64,000 bases of DNA from Cannabis sativa. Its lineage: Eukaryota > Streptophyta > Magnoliopsida > Rosales > Cannabaceae. The stretch spans positions 38,487,257-38,551,256 of the forward strand of contig NC_083607.1 in NCBI RefSeq assembly GCF_029168945.1. Direction: 5' to 3'. Shown here piece by piece: positions 58,100 through 64,000 of the stretch (positions are counted from its first letter, which is position 1; every line of letters starts with the position of its first letter). The position numbers and the translations under genes were made by a program. The notes under the pieces are model-generated. The model was not told the origin of the DNA. It did not search any database and was given only the letters and a program-made list of their open reading frames with translations.

Positions 58100-59959
58100 T
58101 GTTGGGTTTTATGCCCTAAATAAAACTCATTTCATATAATCAGATTTACTTATTAATAAAGATCAGAAATAACATTTTATGTTGCATGGTTCACATGATT
58201 TATTTCTTGATTATATGTATATAATGTATGAATTCTTTTTAAGTCCAGAACATATGAGTTGGTTAAAGATTATAGTGTTGTCAGCACAGTGGAATATAAT
58301 CTTTATTATATGTTCAAAAGTTGATTCCCTGATTTGTCAGAACACTGGATTTAGACTGACATGGTATAATCAGCGATAGATATTCTTACCCCTTGGAAAA
58401 GTGTTATGTCCTTTCCAGGGCATTGGCAAAGTTTACCAGTATCGGATGCATGGAGTATGCATTGGAATGGACCGATATTGAACTTTGAATTAGATTTTGA
58501 AACTTACCGTAAATATCTATTCAATTCAATATCACTTGTTGATCCTAGATCACATGATCGAAATCCTGATATGGTTAGGCTCAATTTCAAGAGTGTTACT
58601 CGTGTTCTTTGATTTGTTAGTTAAGCCTAGTTTTGTATCAGGGTGATACGTACATTTTGGGAACATGGTAATACAATTGAGTGGGGGAGCGCTAACATAA
58701 ATATGGAATCTATAGCTTCTATTTGGCAAATAGAAGTAAAGGATGATTTCCTTCGAGCTTAACCAAACGAAGATAAATGGTGGAGATCTTATTTCACTTA
58801 GGTGAAATATCATTTATACAGGGTTAAGTGTTTTAAGGATAAAATACATTGTAGGGTGTTACGGTAATTTAATCCTGTACAGTGTAAATCATCTATATAG
58901 AGGATCATTGATCACATTAGGGTTATAACAATGGATAACTAATGACGTGTCTATATCGTGGAACATATAGAGCGTTTCTATATGACTGAGAGTGCAATTC
59001 CAAGTTCTAAGTGTGGATTCAATGAGGAATTAATAAGTTAGGGAATTTACTTGGTAAATTCGGTTCGACTTCTTGGAAGCTCAGTTATATAGACCCATGG
59101 TCCCCATACTAGTTGAGGCCATACTGCTTGTAAGACTCAGTTAATTGATTTTAATTAATCAATTAAAATTCTAAAAGTTAGACTATGTCTACTTTATGAA
59201 TTTTCACTAAGCAAGGGCGAAATTGTAAAGAAAAGAGATTTTAGGTTTATTTATTAATTAAGATATTTTATATGTCTAAATTAATAAATATATTAAATGA
59301 CAATATTATTTAATAATCTATTTTAGTTATTAAATAATTAGAATTGGCATTTAAAAGGTGAAATTGGAAAATTGACATTTTTGAGAAAATGGGAATGGAA
59401 AATAACAAAATGGGAAAGTTGCAAAGTGAGGCCCAATACCCTTTGTATGGCCGGCCCTTGCATAGGAAATTCCATTTGTAGTTTCCATTATTTTAATGCC
59501 ATGCAATTCTAACCTAAACCTACAGGGTTTTCTATAAATAGAAAGTGTTGGCTTGAGGAAACAATGACACACATCTTTGATCACTTTGTTTCTCTCAGAA
59601 AAAGCCTCACACGCCACCTTCTCTCTCTCTTTTCTTCTTTGTATTTTCGAATTCCCTTGAGTGATGAGTAGTGCCCACACACATCAAGTGGTATCTCAAT
59701 CATAGTATGGAAGACTATGGAATTTCTGCATCAAAGAAGGAGAAAAGAAGATCCAGGTTCAGATCTTGGTGATGCTCTGCTACAGAAAGGAATCAAGGGC
59801 TAGAGATCTGAACGGAAGGAGTCATATTATTCCGCTGCACCCACTGTAAGGTTTTCTAACTTTATATGTCTTTATTTTCATTGTTTTAGAATTCATATTA
59901 GGTTGTTAATCCAACATACTTGTTAGTAAATCTAGATCCTGGTAAAATAATTTCCAACA
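58100..59959 (+). mobile_element. E3 3' LTR
   Basis: A 1,860-bp near-copy of 50059-51919, followed by TSD GGGTG. TATA-like box at 59533-59540. Confidence 0.93.
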
Positions 59960-60986
59960 GGGTGACCCACACCCGTAGAGATTGAGTATCTTTACTCAGT
60001 TAAGGTTGTTCCATCGAGGAAGAACGCTGTAGTGGGCTTTTTCTATCATGGTACTCACACTAGCGAGCCAAAAATTATTATAGACTTGCCAATAAAGTTT
60101 CTTTCAAGGACAACTTCTTCGGACGTCTGGTCTTTCCCCCATTGGCACAACCACGTTACGCAAACTTCATAAGTGATTGTTCTCTTCTTACTTATTTACA
60201 TCAATCTTCCTTTTTCAAGTTTTAGACTAATGTTTTGATTGTTCTAACAGCTCTTTTGACGAGACCTACTCCTACCCCCGAGATGGTTAGTAGGCACAAG
60301 CGCCAGATAACTCTTCCTTACGGTCTCTGATAATGCAACTTCCTTTTGAGCGAAGTCAACTTGCGATCAGTGGGCCTTCTCGCTGATAAAGAATATACTT
60401 GTGATTTCAAGGTTCCCAAGTATTCTACTTGGCAGCAGATAATTGTTCCACCCGAGGACCAAGCCTGGGATCGCTTGGCCCAAGCACAATACCTTCAACG
60501 CACTGCCCCTCGAGAATCCAATGAAGGAGCATCCCAAGGTATTCAATGTGGCTGGTCTCCTACTATACTTGGGCTAAGCGTAATACATTAGTTACCTTCC
60601 AAGACTCCTGTCTTAATTTTTATACTTGGAATTCCATTCTTGTGGACCACATTGCTCATAAGTTTGACAGGTATCCTAGATTCTACGTCCAGATTAACTG
60701 TCACAAGTCTATAGCCAAGCAATACGGTACAATGGAAGATAGGGCAGGTCACATAGATGCGAGCTGGGATTTAGAACCAATCGAGCCTTTTGATATATTA
60801 AAAATTACAGGCTATAGGGATTTTAGCGAATATTATAGTCCTTCTACTCCTTCATCTAGTGATAGCTCGCCTTCTAGTGATTTTGGTAAATCCCTTAGGT
60901 GGAAAAATATACTCCTCCCCTTTTTAATCGGCTTTTATAATGATTGTAACGCCTCGTCTTGTTTTGCAGACATAAGTTATGAAGAC
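59960..60986 (+). pseudogene. Transposase_28-like pseudogene, 3' part
   Basis: Restarts after E3 with the frame VEIEYLYSVKVVPSRKNAVV, then DLPIKFLSRTTSSDVWSFPHW up to a TAA at about 60170. An acceptor-like CTAACAG at about 60250 opens TRPTPTPEMVSRHKRQITLP, stops, and then VNLRSVGLLADKEYTCDF to 60591 in the same general frame. A further 164-codon frame (60546-61040, FYVQINCHKSIAKQYG, Ser-rich PSTPSSSDSSPSSD) runs into the E4 LTR. Order and spacing match a multi-exon Transposase_28-type gene, but at least three stops disable it. Function of the family is unclear. Confidence 0.5.
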
Positions 60987-62891
60987 TGTTGGAATTTATT
61001 TTACCAAGATCTTAGATTTACTAACAAGTATGTTATTTAGCATCCTAAATATGTTATTTAGCATCCTAAATATGAACTTCTAAAATGATATGAAATAAAC
61101 ACATATAAAGTATAAGAAACCTTACAGTGGTTGCAGCGGAATATAATGTCTCCTTCCACTTAGATCTCTAACCCTTGTATCCTTTCTGTCGCAGAGTATC
61201 ACCAAGATCTGAGCCCGAATATCCTTCTCTTGATTCTGGATTCTTCACAGTCTTCCACACTATGATTGAGATACCACTTAATGTGTTTGGGCACTCACTC
61301 ACTCACTATAAGGTTCGGTTTTCAGAAGAGAGGAAGAGAGAGAAGGTGGCGGCTAGGTATAGGAAGAAGGCTTTATGTTTTTCTCTGAAGGAATGAGATC
61401 CATCATCTTTTTCATGAAGCCATCACTACCTATTTATAGTAAACCACCTAGGGTTAGGTTATATTTATTTGGCATTAAAATAATGAAAAAAAATAAATGA
61501 TAAATAGGCTACATAAGTGGCGGGCCATGTATAGGATAATGGGCCCCACTTTGCAATTTTGCCATTTTATCATTTCTACATCTCATTTTCTTAAAAACGC
61601 CAATTTTCCAATTTAACCACTTAAATGCCAATTCTAATTATTTAATAACTAAAAATTAATTATTAAATAATATTGTCATTTAATATATTTATTAATTAGA
61701 CTAACTAAAGTCTCTTAATTAACAAATGAACCCTAGAAACTCTTTCTTCACAATTTAGCCCTTGCTTAGTGAAAATTCATAAACTAGACATAGTCTAATT
61801 TTAGAATTATAATTAATTAATCAAAATCAATTAATTGAGTCTTACAAGTAGTATTGTCTCAACTAGTATGGGGACCATGGGCCTATATATTTGAGCTTCC
61901 AATAAGCAGACTCAAAACTTACCAGGTAAATTCACTGACTTATCAATTCCTTGTTGCATCCACGCATAGAACTTGGAATCGCACCCTCAGTTATATAGAA
62001 CGCTCTATTTGTTCCACGATATAGATACACTATCAATTATCCATTGTTATAATCCCAATAATCAATGATCCTCTATAGATGAATTACATTGTATAGGGAT
62101 TAAATTACCGTTACACCCTTCAATGCATTTTATCCTTAAAACACTTAGCCACCTATATATGATATTTCAGTGAATATGATCATTGAAATGAGTACTCAAC
62201 CATTTATCTCTGTTTAGCCAAGCTCAAAGAAAATCATCATTTCACTTATATTTGCTAGATAGAAGCTATAGATTACATATCTATGTTTAGCACTCCCACT
62301 CAATTGCACTACCATGTTCCCAAAATGTACGTATCACCCTGACCAAAAAGTAGGCTTAACTAACAAATCAAAGAACATGTATAATACTCCTGAGATCGAA
62401 CCTAACCATATCAGGATTAAGATCATTTGATCTAGGATCAACTAGGTGATATTGAATTGAATAGATATTACGGTAAGTTTAATGTATCTGAATCAAAGTT
62501 CAATATCGGTCCCTTCCGATGCATACACAATGCATCCAACCCAAGCTTTACTTTAACCAATGCCCTGGAAAGAACATAGCACTTATCACAGGTGCAAGTA
62601 AACTATGTTGTAGATTCACATATCAGTTAAACCCTGTGTACTGATAAATCTAGGAATATATATTTAATCACATAATCTTGATCACTTTCCACTTTGATGA
62701 TGACACAATACACAAGAATATAAATGTGACATGGGTTTGGATGAATTTATAAATCAAATAAACAATTAAATGATAACATGAACCAAATGACAAACAAATA
62801 AGTGATGAAAATACTTCTGTTTCTTTATTGATATTTAAAAGATAAAGATTACATTGAAATTGGAGTTTTATTTAGGGCATAAAACCCAACA
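60987..62891 (-). mobile_element. E4 3' LTR
   Basis: A 1.9-kb LTR. Minus sense begins TGTTGGGTTTTATGCCC. A short local duplication (TATGTTATTTAGCATCCTAAA twice, about 61028-61070) is specific to this copy. TATA-like box 61431-61438. Confidence 0.88.
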
Positions 62892-62919
62892 AACTCCCAC
62901 TTGCACTAATATAAAATAA

Positions 62920-64000
62920 TCAGTACATTTCAATTAATTCTAAATTCTGACGGTGCTTTTCAAATGCAGTTTCTGCCAAAACTTTGGTGAATGGCTCAGT
63001 AAGGTTATCCTCTGTGTCCACTTTTTCCACCAGTACATCCCCCTCTTGCCACATATTCTCTGATGGTGGGATACTTCCTTCCTATATGCTTGCTTCTCTT
63101 GAGGCTTCGAGGCTCTTTACTGTTGGCTATGGCTCCAGTGTTATCACAAAGCAAAACTACTGGTTTTTCCATTCCAGGGACAACACCGAGTCCAGTGAAG
63201 AACTTCCTAAGCCAGACAAGTTCTTTTGCAGCCTCTGCAGCAGCTATGTATTCTGCCTCCATGGTAGAGTATGAAATCGCGGTTTGTTTAGCACTTCTCC
63301 AAACCACTGTCCATCCCCAAGAGTAAACACCATCCCAGATGTAGATTTCCTGTCATCAAGACATGCCTTGAAATCTGAATTGGTATAGCCTACGAGATTT
63401 AAAGCACCACCCTTGTAGACTAACATGAATTGCCTTGTACTCTTCAAGTACTTCAAGATATGCTTAACAACATTCCAATGTTCCTGTCCTGGATTTGTCT
63501 GATACTTGCTCACGATTCCTACTACATAACAAATGTCAGGTCTACTGCATAACACAGCATACATTAGACTCCCAAGTGCAGAAGCATAAGGAACCCTTCT
63601 CATGTCCTCTATCTCTTGAGGATCAGTGGGACACTATTCCTTAGATAGACAGATACCAAATCTAAAAGGCATGGTTGCCCCTTTGGTGTTGGTCATTGAG
63701 AATCTCTTTAAAACCTTATCTATGTAAGTTGTTTGAGAGAGAGCAAGGGATCTGTTCTTCCAGTTTCTGATAATCTGAATACCGAGAACATAGGCAGCTT
63801 CACCCAAATCTTTCATTTCGAATTGAGTGTCTAACCATTCCTTGATGTCAGTCATTTTCTTGACATTGTTGCCAATGATCAAAATGTCGTCAACATAAAG
63901 GACCAGGAATACTACCACTTGGTTTTCCTTGAGTTGATAAACACAAGGTTCATCTTCATTCTGAAGAAAGCCGTAGGTCTTGATGATTTCATCAAACCTT
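62920..64000 (-). pseudogene. pol: Copia pol: RT C-terminal part and RNase H (partial)
   Basis: On the minus strand the frame is open from the window edge (TYGFLQNEDEPCVYQL), then VVFLVLYVDDILIIGNN with the copia YVDD catalytic motif and VLGIQIIRN, to a TAG after CLSKE (63634-63636). The same frame then carries the RT-to-RNase H linker (YASALGSLMYAVLCSRPDIC, GYTNSDFKACLDDRKS). A frame change near 63300 leads to RNase H (RSAKQTAISYSTMEAEYIAA, then LLCDNTGAIANSKEP). One extra G in a G run near 63040 causes a second frame break. The true end TGA is at 62920-62922, just before the polypurine tract. It is lightly damaged and clearly the best-preserved pol of this family here. Confidence 0.88.

Larger units (their letters stand above)
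50059..59959 (+). mobile_element. E3: complete, young, coding-dead E-family retrotransposon
   Basis: A 9.9-kb plus-strand element with LTRs 50059-51919 and 58100-59959, TSD GGGTG, PBS and polypurine tract in place. I count only about a dozen differences between the 1.86-kb LTRs, so insertion was recent. Yet the interior has no intact gag or pol: the leader is AT-rich and non-coding, and the 3' part is a pol relic. A recently mobile element without its own proteins must have been moved by proteins in trans, presumably from an E4-like relative. It splits the Transposase_28-like pseudogene. Confidence 0.92.
60987..64000 (-). mobile_element. E4: E-family copia element with pol, runs off the window
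   Basis: The 3' LTR (60987-62891), polypurine tract (minus GCAAGTGGGAGTT, 62892-62904) and the end of pol are visible. Its LTR is homologous to those of E0-E3, which makes it the candidate autonomous relative. The 5' part, PBS and right TSD lie beyond 64000. Confidence 0.85.

Overview
The window looks like gene-poor, repeat-rich nuclear DNA of a flowering plant. Nearly everything recognisable is a plant transposable element: Ty1/copia and Ty3/gypsy LTR retrotransposons, CACTA (En/Spm) DNA transposons, and a pseudogene resembling plant Transposase_28 (putative gypsy-type) proteins. The spacers are very AT-rich. I saw no bacterial operon, tRNA, rRNA or CRISPR and no convincing host single-copy gene. 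The species cannot be named from this. A eudicot with a TE-bloated genome is a reasonable guess, not a demonstration.

Layout, oldest layer first. A CACTA TNP2-type transposase pseudogene (39805-42991, minus) was hit by a SIRE/Maximus-like copia element, of which only the 3' end remains here (env-like C-terminus, polypurine tracts, 3' LTR 27631-39804). That LTR was hit by a Tekay-type chromovirus (28740-38800, minus, TSD TCGGC). The SIRE interior was hit by a member of a second copia family with 1.85-1.9 kb LTRs (TGTTGGGTTTT...TTTCCAACA), called E0 here (1-26870, plus). E0 was then invaded by two members of its own family on the minus strand: E1 (4357-14538, TSD TTTAC) and E2 (18093-26433, TSD GTTAC). 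It also took up a G-box-containing LTR-like insert (15452-16850) and a truncated Tekay-like LTR (1663-2867).

Right of 42991 lie a copia 3' end (44070-45576, minus) split by a CACTA terminus at 45577, a CACTA-borne Ulp1-like (C48) protease pseudogene (46135-48222, minus), and a Transposase_28-like pseudogene on the plus strand (48.9-61.0 kb). The last is split by E3 (50059-59959, plus, TSD GGGTG), a young member of the E family. The window ends in E4 (60987 to beyond 64000, minus), which has the same LTR type and still carries recognisable RT and RNase H.

The E family dominates the window. E0, E2 and E3 have a decayed pol and cannot move alone. E1 keeps a gag reading frame (two nonsense codons) with an intron-like segment just after its zinc knuckle. 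E4 is the nearest thing here to an autonomous partner. Non-coding leader blocks are conserved between copies: a GC-rich patch, a CTCACATGAACTACCCC block, and a doublet of CCCGTTTAGGCGAGAGTC spaced about 113 nt apart, just upstream of gag in E1. These are candidates for cis-acting packaging signals in a parasite/host retrotransposon system. A second oddity is a 719-bp piece of host (SIRE LTR) DNA that reappears inside the Tekay element, exactly between its primer binding site and its 5' LTR.
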